Shown here piece after piece: positions 12,280 through 22,223 of a stretch of 64,000 bases of DNA (its first letter is position 1; every line of letters starts with the position of its first letter). The stretch lies in contig CM076949.1 of assembly GCA_039566865.1 (NCBI GenBank), forward strand, positions 6,911,501 to 6,975,500. The letters run 5' to 3'. The position numbers and the translations under genes were made by a program. Under the pieces are notes generated by a model. It saw only the letters and a list, made by a program, of their open reading frames with translations, made no database searches and was not told where the DNA came from. Source of the stretch: Aurelia coerulea (taxonomy: Eukaryota; Cnidaria; Scyphozoa; Semaeostomeae; Ulmaridae).

Positions 12280-13095
12280 GCTATGCAGCTGTGTCTGATG
12301 CTAAATTTGAAATTCCTGAATTTAAAAGCAAGGACGAAAAATGTTTTGGTTTTGCGTGTTTGTTTACATTTTTTGCATTTTTGTTTATATTTTGTGCGTG
12401 TTTGTTTACATTTTTCAGAGCAACGAATCACAAGGAGCAAGGACGAAAAATATTTTGGCTTTTGCGTGTTTGTTTACATTTTTTGCGTGTTTGTTTACAT
12501 TTTTTGCGTGTTTGTTTATATTTTGTGCGTGTTTGTTTACATTTTTTGCGTGTTTGTTTACATTTTGTGCGTGTTTGTTTGCATTTTTTGCGTGTTTGTT
12601 TATATTTTGTGCGTGTTTGTTTACATTTTTCAGAGGAACCAATCACAAGGAGCAAGGGCGAGAAATGTTTTGGTTTTGCGTGTTTCTTTACATTTTTTGC
12701 GTGTTTGTTTATATTTTGTGCGTGTTTGTTTACATTTTTCAGAGCAACCAATCACAAGGAGCAAGGACGAAAAATATTTTGGCTTTTGCGTGTTTGTTTA
12801 CATTTTTTGCGAGTTTGTTTATATTTTGTGCGTGTTTGTTTACATTTTTCAGAGGAACCAATCACAAGGAGCAAGGGCGAAAAATGTTTTGGCTTTTGCG
12901 TTTTGTTTGCATTTTTGCGTGTTTGTTTACATTTTTTGCGTGTTTGTTTATATTTTGTGCGTGTTTGTTTACATTTTTCAGAGGAACCAATCACAAGGAG
13001 CAAGGGCGAAAAATGTTTTGGCTTTTGCGTGTTTGTTTGCATTTTTTGCGTGTTGTTTATATTTTGGCGTGTTTGTCTACATTCTTCAGAGGAAC
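12280..13095. repeat. 21 bp minisatellite with higher-order units and forkhead-type sites
   Basis: Units of the form GCGTGTTTGTTTACATTTTTT repeat with a 21 bp step. They are grouped into larger blocks separated by CAGAGGAACCAATCACAAGG (about 12416, 12631, 12740, 12850, 12981, 13087). Because 21 is a multiple of three, all three plus frames and some minus frames stay open, which gives long but meaningless frames. By my count at least 12 units carry an exact TGTTTAC, the core forkhead-factor site; others are TGTTTAT or TGTTTGC. The spacer carries a CCAAT sequence. Confidence 0.85.
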
Positions 13096-13225
13096 CAATC
13101 ACAAGACTCTATTTGCAAAATGTGTAATAAGAGCTCAATTGAAACAGAATTTCACTTCTTTGCCGAGTGTAACCATTGCATTTTGGCCAGAAGGAAATTA
13201 TTCGATAGCTTACATTGGATGTCAG
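13096..13225 (+). pseudogene. C-terminal zinc-knuckle fragment of a LINE reverse transcriptase
   Basis: The frame that runs out of the minisatellite reads CKMCNKSSIETEFHFFAECN, the Cys-Cys-His-Cys knuckle found at the C-terminus of many non-LTR retrotransposon polyproteins. Nothing upstream is retained, so this is a short relic fused to the repeat. Confidence 0.6.
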
Positions 13226-13359
13226 GCAACCGTAGACGATAGGCTACGTGGACGAACCGTAGCTACAGGTTCTTTTTGCTCAACCGGTATCTAAATTGGG
13301 GGCTAGTCTAGAATCGCACACATCGATATGGTTTGGTAGGGTCTTGGCAAGGATCAGTA

Positions 13360-13935
13360 CAAGCACATGTGCGATTCTGTACAGCATAGGTTCCAAATCT
13401 TTAATTCTGCGTAAAAGGGTGGGTGTAAATTCTATGACCTATTTCTTCTGATTGAATGGCTTGAAGGAAACTTTTGATACTTATCTATAATTCTACTGTT
13501 GGACCTTTTAGAAGTTTTGAATATTTTTCGAAATTACAGCGTATCTTACATTTCAACTCATTTGAGGATGTGACATCATCAAATTTCTAAATCATAAACC
13601 AGAAGAGTGACAGACTTTTGCTTGATACCATATTGTAGACACATCCATAAACTATTATATGGCATTCTTCGAAATTATTTCATGTTGCGTCAAACAGTTT
13701 AGAAATTATGATAGTTTTGAGTTTTTTTGAAAATTTTTCTTGAATTCTTGAAAAAGAAGAAAAATTCTAATTTTGAAAATATTGAAGATTTCAGACAAGT
13801 CCAACGGTAGAATTATAGAGAAATAGCTAAAGTTTTGTTGAAGTCATTCAGTTCAAAGAAATAGGTCATTGAATTTTACACCAGCCTTTTTAAAGATTTG
13901 GAACCTATGCTATTCTGTAATAGCACCCTGAATTG
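13360..13935. mobile_element. long foldback element
   Basis: The left arm (about 13375-13502, with CATAGGTTCCAAATC, AAATTCTATGACCTATTTCTT and AATTCTACTGTTGGAC) is matched in inverted order by the right arm (about 13798-13925, with GTCCAACGGTAGAATT, AAATAGGTCATTGAATTT and GATTTGGAACCTATG). The arms are imperfect over ~130 bp, the spacer is AT-rich, and there is no coding content. I did not find a clear target duplication. Confidence 0.7.
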
Positions 13936-14201
13936 TCCATTGCGGTATTTTACTCAGGATGACCCTCCAAACGCTAAATGTCTTTTATGTTACCGGCAAT
14001 GAATAAAGCATAATTTTGTCGGCTTGATATGATAAAAATAATAATCAAAGCACTATGCTACCACCATGATTGTTAATGTTACCATTCAAAGATGTAAAGT
14101 TGTGGTCGAATGAATCAGATATAGCTACTTGCAAAAACCTTGAAATTGTTGTAAACTGCAGGGTTCATTGCTTAGTTAAATCGTGGGAATCATCTATTTA
14201 A

Positions 14202-14335
14202 AGACCCGTTGCTAACCATGATCCTTTGTGGCACCAAATTAGACTTTTTTGTTATCTAAAAGTCGTTTTGGGCCTAAATTCTCTTTGTCTTGCTTTTCAT
14301 TCTGCGCACAAAGGATCATGGTTGACAATGGGTCT
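14202..14335. mobile_element. 134 bp MITE with TTAA target site
   Basis: The ends AGACCCGTTGCTAACCATGA and inverted TCATGGTTGACAATGGGTCT make up nearly half of the element. Both flanks are TTAA (14198-14201 and 14336-14339). This fits a piggyBac-type non-autonomous element. The inverted arms would form a hairpin if transcribed. Confidence 0.75.
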
Positions 14336-14339
14336 TTAA

Positions 14340-15349
14340 TATTAATTCAATATCTTATCAGACTACGTAAAAGAAAGATTTATCTCGCAATGATGTTTCG
14401 TAGAAGCTGGAAGTGGCCGAAATACAAATACAAATGATCAAAAATGTTTTTCCTGTAGAGATGCAAAATTATGGAATAGCCTGTCAGCCGAGCCAAAGCA
14501 GGCAACCTCTCCCGAGCGGGGGGTTGGGGGGGGGGGTACTTGACTATAGGGAAGTGACGGGGTGTGTGGAAAATCTCTCCACACCCTGCACCCCGTCGCA
14601 TGAAAAATGGGCCAAAAGTATACCCTTTCGCATAAAAATTTTGCCTCTCAAAAACGCGATTTTTGCTTGTCGCACCTGTCGCACCAGTTTCGCACCATTT
14701 ACTAGTATTGAGACAACGTCGTCTTTAATCCTAGTGCAGACGTATTTTGGTTGTTGCTGTTTTGTATCTTTATTTTACGTCGATGAAAAATAATCTAGTC
14801 TACTACTATATACAAATTCCAGATGGCGAAGAGAGCATGAAGTTATCAGACTATTTGATCTATTGAATTGAAAATGGATGAGGTAGGTTTTAGAGGTTAC
14901 TTGGTTATGTAGTTTATTGATTTTCAGTTTTTCCTCAACTTTACTATTTAGAAAGAGAATTGTAGCATAAACTGCTGGAACTGCGTTCACAAGATACCGG
15001 CACAATTGAAAAAAAGAAAATATGACGGTTAAGCCTCCCCGAAAGTTCTCACCAAAATGACACATTCTTGCTGGCAGATTTTGAGAAAGGTAGATTTTGG
15101 GAACGGAACTCTAACCGGTACATTTTGAAATCGGCATCGTGTGAACACTCGAAAACGATGGAAACGGAACTTTTTTCAACGCTTTCAAACGAGGCTGAAC
15201 GATTCTTAATGTGTACGTAAATTTCTTTGGCATCAAATTCTTGGGTGAGCTCGTTACCGTAGAATTTGTTATCGTTTTCAAATTGTGCCGATTAGTCTTG
15301 GTATCAGGTGAACCGATGGAAAGTCAAACTTTTTTCAGCTGTTTTCAAT
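14340..15349. other. non-coding; G-run and unassigned sequence
   Basis: No gene is supported. A G-rich run at about 14515-14536 is followed by sequence of the low-complexity type often seen in dispersed repeats. The rest shows no domain-bearing frame or inverted ends. Confidence 0.35.
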
Positions 15350-18080
15350 AAACAGGTTTTATTCTTGGAGACTTCAATGTTGACCTCATTAATTATAATT
15401 CTCACACTCCAACTACAAATTATGTTAATTTCTTTTTCTCCAAGCAATTTCTCCCATATATCATTCATCCATCACGGATATCTGGGAATTCTTCTACCCT
15501 TATTGACAATATATTTTCTAATATTGCCGATAATGAAACTGTTAGTGGTAATATTCTGACTTAAATAACTGATCATTTTCCTCAGTTTCTGATTGTTAAA
15601 CAAGGAGGTATATCTTATAAGAATTTATCATATTATCAACATGATTTCTCTAAGCTCAACGAAGAGACTCTTCTGGATGATTTTGCTAACCTTGACCTTA
15701 CCTACTTACATGACCACTCTTTGGATGTAAATGCTAAATTCAACAGACTACTGTCCAGCCTTGATGATTTAGTCAAAACTCATGCACCTTTAAAGAAACT
15801 TACAAAGAGAGATATCAAGTTTAGAAATAAACCATGGATTAATCATAAAATTAAAAAGATGATGCGCATCAGAGATAGATTGTTTCGAAAGCTTAAGAAG
15901 AACAATGATCCATCTGTTTTAGATCTTTATGAGAACTTTAGAAATCGAGTTGCAGTTTCCTTGAAAGAAAGTAAAGCAAGTTATTTCTACAGCTATTTTC
16001 AGAAAAATAGTAACAACATGAAACAGCTCTGGTCAGGAATTAAATCTGTTATGAGTATTAAGAAATCAAGTAGTGTCAATGTGATAAATAAACTTAAAGA
16101 TTTAAATGGTAACATTACCTCAGATCCAACTGTTATTGCTAACATTTTTAATAAGTATTTTGTGAATGTTTCTCATAGTATCACAAAGAATATTCCAAGA
16201 CCTAACAAGTCACCTTTGGATTTCATGGGCAATAGAATGGAGAATTCTGTTTTTGTTACGCCTTCAGTTCCTTTTGAAATTTCTGATATAATTTCTCTTC
16301 TACAATCTGGAAAATCTCTAGGACCAAACGTTATTCCTTAAGATGAAGTTAGCAAAGGTAATCCCACTTTTCAAGAAAGGTTGTCCTTTTACAGCTTCTA
16401 ACTACAGACCTATCTCTCTTCTCTCTGTCTTCAGCAAAATCACTGAAAAAGTCAAGTATGAACGCCTCTATAATTTTTACAAAAGCATGAAATCTTGTAT
16501 GCTTTGCAATTTGGTTTTAGGGCTAACCATTCCATTAACCATGCCCTGGTCAGTTTAACAGAAGCTATCAAGAACTCTTTGGACAACAGAAAACTTGGTT
16601 GTGGAATTTTCATTGATTTACAAAAGGCATTTGACATTGTGAATCACAACATTCTTTTGATGAAACTTGAACTTTATGGAATTAGAGGAACTGTCTTAAG
16701 TTGGTTTAAATCCTACCTCTCAGATAGAAAGCAATTTGTCTCAGTGAATGGATCTAATTCTAACTCCCTCAATGTTACCTGTGGTGTCCCACAAGGCTCT
16801 GTCCTTGGCCCCCTACTTTTCCTAATTTACATCAATGATTTACCTCATTCATCATCCAAACTATCGTTCTATTTATTTGCTGACGATACTAACATTTATT
16901 GTGAAGCTGAAAATCTTAATCTGCTTCAAAGGACTGTTAATAAAGAGCTGAAAAAAGTGAAAATGTGGCTTGATATTAACAAATTGTCATTGAATATAGG
17001 CAAGACTAATTTTATTATCTTTAAGTCTCCCCAGCATTCTTCCTCTGAAATTGTCAGTATCAAAATTGGAAATCTTCCAGTTAAACAGACTAGCTATGTA
17101 AAATTTCTTGGCATTCTGTTGGATGAAAGTCTTTCATGGAAGTATCACTTGACTGAACTTTCTAAGAAGCTAGCTAGAACTTGTGGTATGTTTTTTAAAG
17201 TGAGACATTTCTTACCAATTGATATTTTGATTTGTCTTTACAATTCATTATTTTCACCTTTTCTACAATATGGAATATTAGTTTGGGGTCTTACTTATGA
17301 AACTCACATTAACCCTGTATTTTTATTACAGAAGAGGGTTTTGAGGGCAATTTCATTTGAGCACTTTACTTCTCCTTCTACTCCATTATTCAGTAACTTA
17401 AAAATTTTAAAGCTACATGATCTTTTTCATCTCAAATTGCTGCTTTGTGTATGAATGTGTAAATAAGATCTCTCCTGCTTATTTTCTTTCTTTGATTTAG
17501 TTGAATCTGTTCATCAATATGGTACTCGGCAAGTTACCAAGAATGATATTTTCCCAACTCGGAAAAACACTAATCAATATGGAATTAGGTCAGTACGTTA
17601 CTGTGGTGCAAAGATGTGGAATGCCATTCCAATAGAAATAAAGAAATCCCCATCTGTCATTAGTTTTCGTAAAAACTTGAAATCATACTTATTTGACAAA
17701 AATTACATCAACTGATCGTAGCTGTAAACAGCCATGAAAGAATGAATCAAACTGATCTTTACTCATTATTGCTAAAAGGGGGTGCTCTCTCCTCGATTAG
17801 GTTACCTACTGAGAGAGCTCCTCCTTAAGAAATTCCCCTGCATACAATTCCTGTTCTGTTTAGTTTTTCTTGCATCTTCGTTATATTTGGTAGTTTCTTC
17901 TCTGTAATTTTCCTTCTGTGTGTCTAACGTAGTTTTAATTTAAATTGTATTGTACTTTTGAATTGTATTTTGTTGATATTGTAAGGTTTGTTGTTATTTG
18001 ATTTTGAGTGAAATATATTTTTAGTTATGAATTTGTATGTAGTGGAATTTTAAAATTAAAGGAACTGAACTGAACTGAAA
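15350..18080 (+). mobile_element. decayed non-LTR retrotransposon (LINE), 5'-truncated, CR1/Jockey-like
   Basis: The element begins inside the apurinic endonuclease domain (ILGDFNVDL at about 15358, then TDHFPQF after an in-frame stop near 15562). It continues through the linker (WINHKIKKMMRIRDRLFRKL) and the reverse transcriptase: KVIPLFKKG and NYRPISLLS, GFRANHSINHAL, FIDLQKAFD, GVPQGSVLGPLLFLIYINDL and the catalytic FADD (about 16876). The C-terminal part ends LFDKNYIN at 17715. Defects are a stop and apparent deletion at 16340, frameshifts near 16490 and 17450, and the stop near 15562. It therefore cannot make an intact protein. The 3' end carries GAACTGAACTGAACTGAA at 18062, a short tandem tail as in CR1-type elements rather than poly(A). 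Confidence 0.9.
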
Positions 18081-18895
18081 GTCCTTTTTGTTTGTTAGGA
18101 GTGATAATAACATGGGTCACATGATGAGGCGTAAGCAGCACCTCAGGAGTGAGGGGGTCTGGGGCGTAGCCCCAAAAAAATCTTTTGTGACCACGCCCTT
18201 CAGACGCTCGGAAAATGAAGGAAACGCCCTTTTTACTTATATTTTGCATCGTAAACATGACTGCAATGAACACCACAAAAAAGCAGGATGTTTTGTTGAA
18301 TTTGCATTGAGAATTTATGATTTATACCCAGCATATCAAGTACGAATTACAAAATCGCTTTTCTTCTTTACTGTAAAATTGATTTGGCGCTAGTTGTTGT
18401 TGTGATATTCAGGAAATGCCTCTTGTCGCCACTTCATCGTTGTTTAGTCAGTAAATGGCATCTTTTGCAAGAATCTTTTGAAAGCAGGAAAATTTTGAAA
18501 ACTGACATGCTACTTTGGCTTAGAATGCCTCTCCCAACATCGTTCGAGCATTTCTTGGAAACCCAAAACATTTTCTCCACCAAACATTAGACAAAACCAT
18601 TCTCTCTTTGCTGTTCAAGAATCTCGAAGACCACCCCCTGACAGATCTGCCTGACCCCCTCCCTGAGGTAAAAATCTTATTGCATTTTTGTACAAATCTG
18701 GAGGACCATCTTTTTAAAAAGTGGGGGGTTCGGACCCCCCCCCCCATTCCCCCCCTTGGGTACGCCACTGGTACGCGGCAAAGCAGGTCTGTTTATCATG
18801 ACTCAATGCATTTAAAGGCACACATGGATGGGTCATACAGTACAGCATCCGAATTTACATGTTGCGTGAATTTAACAGTTTAGTTGGTTTGTATC
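18081..18895. other. non-coding with C/G-rich repeat-like pieces
   Basis: Contains GGGGCGTAGCCCCAAAAAAA (18161) and a C-run at 18735-18760. The phrase around 18161 has relatives near 4830 and 19960, so this is dispersed-repeat material. No gene is supported. Confidence 0.4.
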
Positions 18896-19060
18896 ATACC
18901 AGGTGTCCCAGAAAGAAGTATACAGATTTGGTTGGGGTCCAGCGAGGAGAATTTAGCTTTAGTTAATGGCTGATCACTCTCAAAAATGTTCCTCGATATT
19001 TGACTTGAACATAGACTGATTACAAGTTCGTAGTTATTGCTATTGATAGACTGATGGATT

Positions 19061-19061
<1 letters not shown>

Positions 19062-19099
<38 letters not shown>

Positions 19100-19100
19100 G
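19062..19100. repeat. (TTG)n microsatellite
   Basis: About 13 uninterrupted TTG triplets, lying in the left-arm insertion of the composite element. On the complementary strand it would read as poly-Asn codons but there is no gene context. Confidence 0.95.
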
Positions 19101-20414
19101 CTGCTGTGATAACTGGGACTATTTCGTGAGTCTAAGCTGAACATAGATTTCTCATTTGTTGATATTGGTGCTTTGAGAGCTGAAATATTTATCTTAAAAG
19201 TTAAAATTTGCCTCCATGTCCAAGCCAGGGCTTTGGCCTTTTGACCCAAGCAAATCCTTTAACACATCGAAATTTTAAACTGAAATCAAAGAAAAATTAA
19301 GAAACAGCACAATGGGTGACTTCTAGCAAACGTAGCATAATACTAGGCCCATTCGGCGTTGCTGCGCCATCCCTCCGCTTTCCCTTTAGCTTCGCTATAG
19401 TTCGTCTGAGTGGCAGTACTTAAGTGCAAAATGTATCTTCGTGTTAGTTTTTCTAATTGTTGTGGGTGCTTTGGTTGTTTAAATTGTTTCAGTTGAGTTG
19501 ATCTAGTGACGAGAGAACATGGAGGTCAAGAAGAGAGCAAATGTAGCAGTAAAGAAGAAGGCAACGAACAAGGTAACTGCTTTATAACTGACGGGTTTAG
19601 GTTTATAGATAAGTTTAAGAAATAAGAGGGAAACACAGGAACGCCGGAGAGGGGGGGGTGCGGGGGGGCAAGCGCCCCTCCTGCCCTTTCCTAACGGGGG
19701 CAAGGGGGGCAAAAGTGCCCTTTCAATGAAAAACAATAATTTACTTTGAAACTTGATAGAAAAGCCGCGATAGCTTCATTCCCTAATCAGGAACACACTA
19801 GTAACGAAAAATAACTGGCAATTGCAACTTCAAAATAAGCAATATGCGATTTTATACAATTCGGAATGAGGACATGTGGAGAAATAGCCGAAAAATTTTG
19901 TGAAAGAACATTATTAATGTTCGTTAAAACGTTTTTGATAGCATTTTAAGCCAATCTAAAGGGCGTGGTCACAAAAAATTTCCCGGGGGAGTACCCCCGG
20001 ACCCCCCAATTTTTAGGCTCGCTTCGCTCGCCTTCGGTCTCGATTGCCCTTACGTTCCTAGTCGCCCCCCTTGCCCTACCATCGCTCCGGCGTCCCTGGA
20101 AACGGAAGAACGTTTTGAGAGTTAACATTTAAAAAGTGAAGAGAAAATTGCGACTTTTTCAATTGCTGATCATTTTAAGCTCGGTGTTTCTTTATTTTTC
20201 ATAGATCCGATGAGAATTGACGAGAAACAGGAGAAAGGAGACGATGGTGGATCAGGGTAGACGAAGAAGTGAAGAGATGCGAACTAACAGATGATTGAAG
20301 ACATTTCAACTGTTTCAATAGTTTCTGCGAAGGAGCCTCATTTCGAAAATTCAAACAACTGAGAAAAAAGTTGGGTGAGAAAAATCTTTATATCTTTCAG
20401 TAGTAATGTGTCTT

Positions 20415-20614
20415 GGGCACAGGTAATGGGGAAAATTTAGTATTAAAGTAGCGAGTACCTCTCTTTTTACTTTACTGTTTGCCAAATTTGCCAAGGTTCA
20501 CAAGCATCATCGTGGTTGGCATTATAATCAAGACAAACTTGGAAAATTTGGCTAAGTAAACACTAAAGTAAAAAGAGAGGTACTTGTTACTTTCCTACTA
20601 ATTTTCCCCATTAC
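20415..20614. mobile_element. 200 bp foldback MITE with 9 bp target duplication
   Basis: The arms are GGTAATGGGGAAAATT...GTACCTCTCTTTTTACTTTA on the left and the inverted match TAAAGTAAAAAGAGAGGTAC...AATTTTCCCCATTAC on the right. The flanks share ATGTGTCTT (20406-20414 and 20615-20623). There is no coding content. A 9 bp duplication is usual for Mutator-like elements. Confidence 0.7.
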
Positions 20615-21135
20615 ATGTGTCTTAAGCTACCTCAGAAGCTTTTCGTATGTATGTAAGTAAATTATTCGACTAATACGAACTGGAAGTGAACATTTCATCT
20701 GTAGCATACGGTTCATACAAAGGTTTTTCAAATTTACGCTCCTCCGCAGAAATTCTTCAAAAGTTTATACTTCTTTTGGGACACCTGGTATCTGATGGAT
20801 TTTCCCCGCTCTTTCTTAAAGTATAACACTTTTGGTAACGTCCTTCCTTTCCCATTCATCTTGAGAAAAAAAATGCTATTAAATTCTATCAAAATTCAAA
20901 ATCTACACGAACTCAATAACTTCCCTCTGCAAATAATTAAACAGTGTTCATTGACGCCGATAATCATAAATTTACAAGTAATACTGCATTGACTAAAACA
21001 CCTAACTTATTTCAAATTTTATCAAGGATATTGTTGATTTGTTTGATTTGCTTCAAGAATTTGCTTAGGCCAAAATGCGAAAGCTATGGTTTGGAGGTGA
21101 CGCCAGATTTGATCTTTCAACATTAGTATTTCAAC

Positions 21136-21581
21136 ATAGACTGATGACATGGTCGTAGTTATCGCTATTGAAATACTGCCGGACGCTCCTAACTACGACT
21201 CATAATCAAACGCCATTATTTTGAAATTACATGACTGCCTCGTTTCGATAAGGGCCTAGGCAGAAAAGCACAAACATTTGTAGTTTTCAAATGAAACACA
21301 TTGATTTGAAAACTTCACAATAAATCAGTTAATGCTTAGCGAAAGCAGCAAAATAGTACCTACGTACAAAATTTGATATTGTCGCCAACTGTTTTCATGG
21401 TATTCTTGTTCATAAGACTTTATTCTGTCCGGCCAAGCTCCTTGAAACTCTGCTTTGAGCTTCGAGTTTCCGTTGATCAACATCAATCAATCGAATTTGC
21501 AGAGATTCTAATGGCGTTGTATTTGGTTCTATACTTAGTACATGACTGTGTATAGCAGCCTCGTTCCCAAGGGCGTTCAAA
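21136..21581. mobile_element. ~446 bp insertion flanked by 11 bp direct repeats
   Basis: AGTATTTCAAC occurs at 21125-21135 and again at 21582-21592, on either side of a block that interrupts the right arm of the composite element. The block starts ATAGACTGATGACATGGTCG, close to the start of the insertion in the left arm at 19015. That suggests two insertions of one family, in the same orientation. The class of element is unknown. Confidence 0.5.
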
Positions 21582-21742
21582 AGTATTTCAACACTCAAAG
21601 CGTCAATACCAACAAACGAGGTATATATGTTCAAGTTAACTAACAAGGAGCATTCTGAAATTGATCAACCATTGATTAAAGCAAAATTCTCATCGCTGGA
21701 CCCAACTAAATAAGTATACTTTTTTCCTGGGATACCATGTGC

Positions 21743-22223
21743 AAGAATTTTGGCTGGCGGTGCATTTCTGGTTGCTTAAAATCCCTATTGAAAACAAGGT
21801 GGGCTGCTTGATAATCCATGGCATTTGTTATCAAATTGTGTGTTTGTATCACCATAACATTGCTTTCACTCTCAATGGGGCATATTCACTTATATTGAAT
21901 TTTGATTTTGTTTCCCCTAAGTTTGATAAATTGTATCCGAGGTTTTATCAATCATCATCTATTTTTAATTTTGATAGTTGGGAGCGGTAACTCTGAAAAG
22001 TGCGTTTAAGTTTTTGATGTAACCAAAACTGAATAGATAACGCTGACGAATAATAATCGATCTTTGATTGTAACGATTTATCGGGCAAATCTGAAGAATA
22101 TGTTTAGTCTGATATTGTCACTATAGCTGACTGGAGTGTGGACGTGTTTGGATCAGTCGAATTGGAGTTCGGCTGCAAGCTGCCGTATATTTGCTAGCAA
22201 TCTGACTGACACAATACATCATC
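21743..22223. promoter_or_regulatory. putative 5' flank of dystroglycan-like head 1
   Basis: This is the non-coding stretch directly upstream of the first head's start codon. It ends in ACATCATCATGT. No TATA box or known operator is obvious; the assignment as promoter and 5' UTR rests only on position. Confidence 0.3.

Larger units (their letters stand above)
18898..21742. mobile_element. composite, nested inverted-repeat element (family 'GTGTCCCA..GTATAC')
   Basis: The left end (ACCAGGTGTCCCAGAAAG, then AGTATACAGATTTGGTT) and left-arm sequence to about 19330 match the intact copy at 28575-29182. The right-arm sequence resumes at about 20990-21125 and again at 21592-21742, where it ends CTGGGATACCATG. 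The interior has been split by later insertions: about 19019-19140 (flanked by GAACATAG), a foldback element at 20415-20614, another right-hand end near 20780 (TTGGGACACCTGGTATC), and a block at 21136-21581. The boundaries of the middle part are approximate. Confidence 0.6.

Noticed and set aside
12283..13294. Three long overlapping plus-strand frames and several minus-strand frames (Cys/Phe/Leu-rich; NVNKHAK-type)
   Set aside because: All arise from the 21 bp minisatellite, which keeps every frame open; repetitive composition and no domain.
19519..19571. Small Lys-rich start exon (MEVKKRANVAVKKKATNK, then GTAACT)
   Set aside because: The only plausible acceptor seen (20204) leads to a stop within a few codons; no supporting homology.
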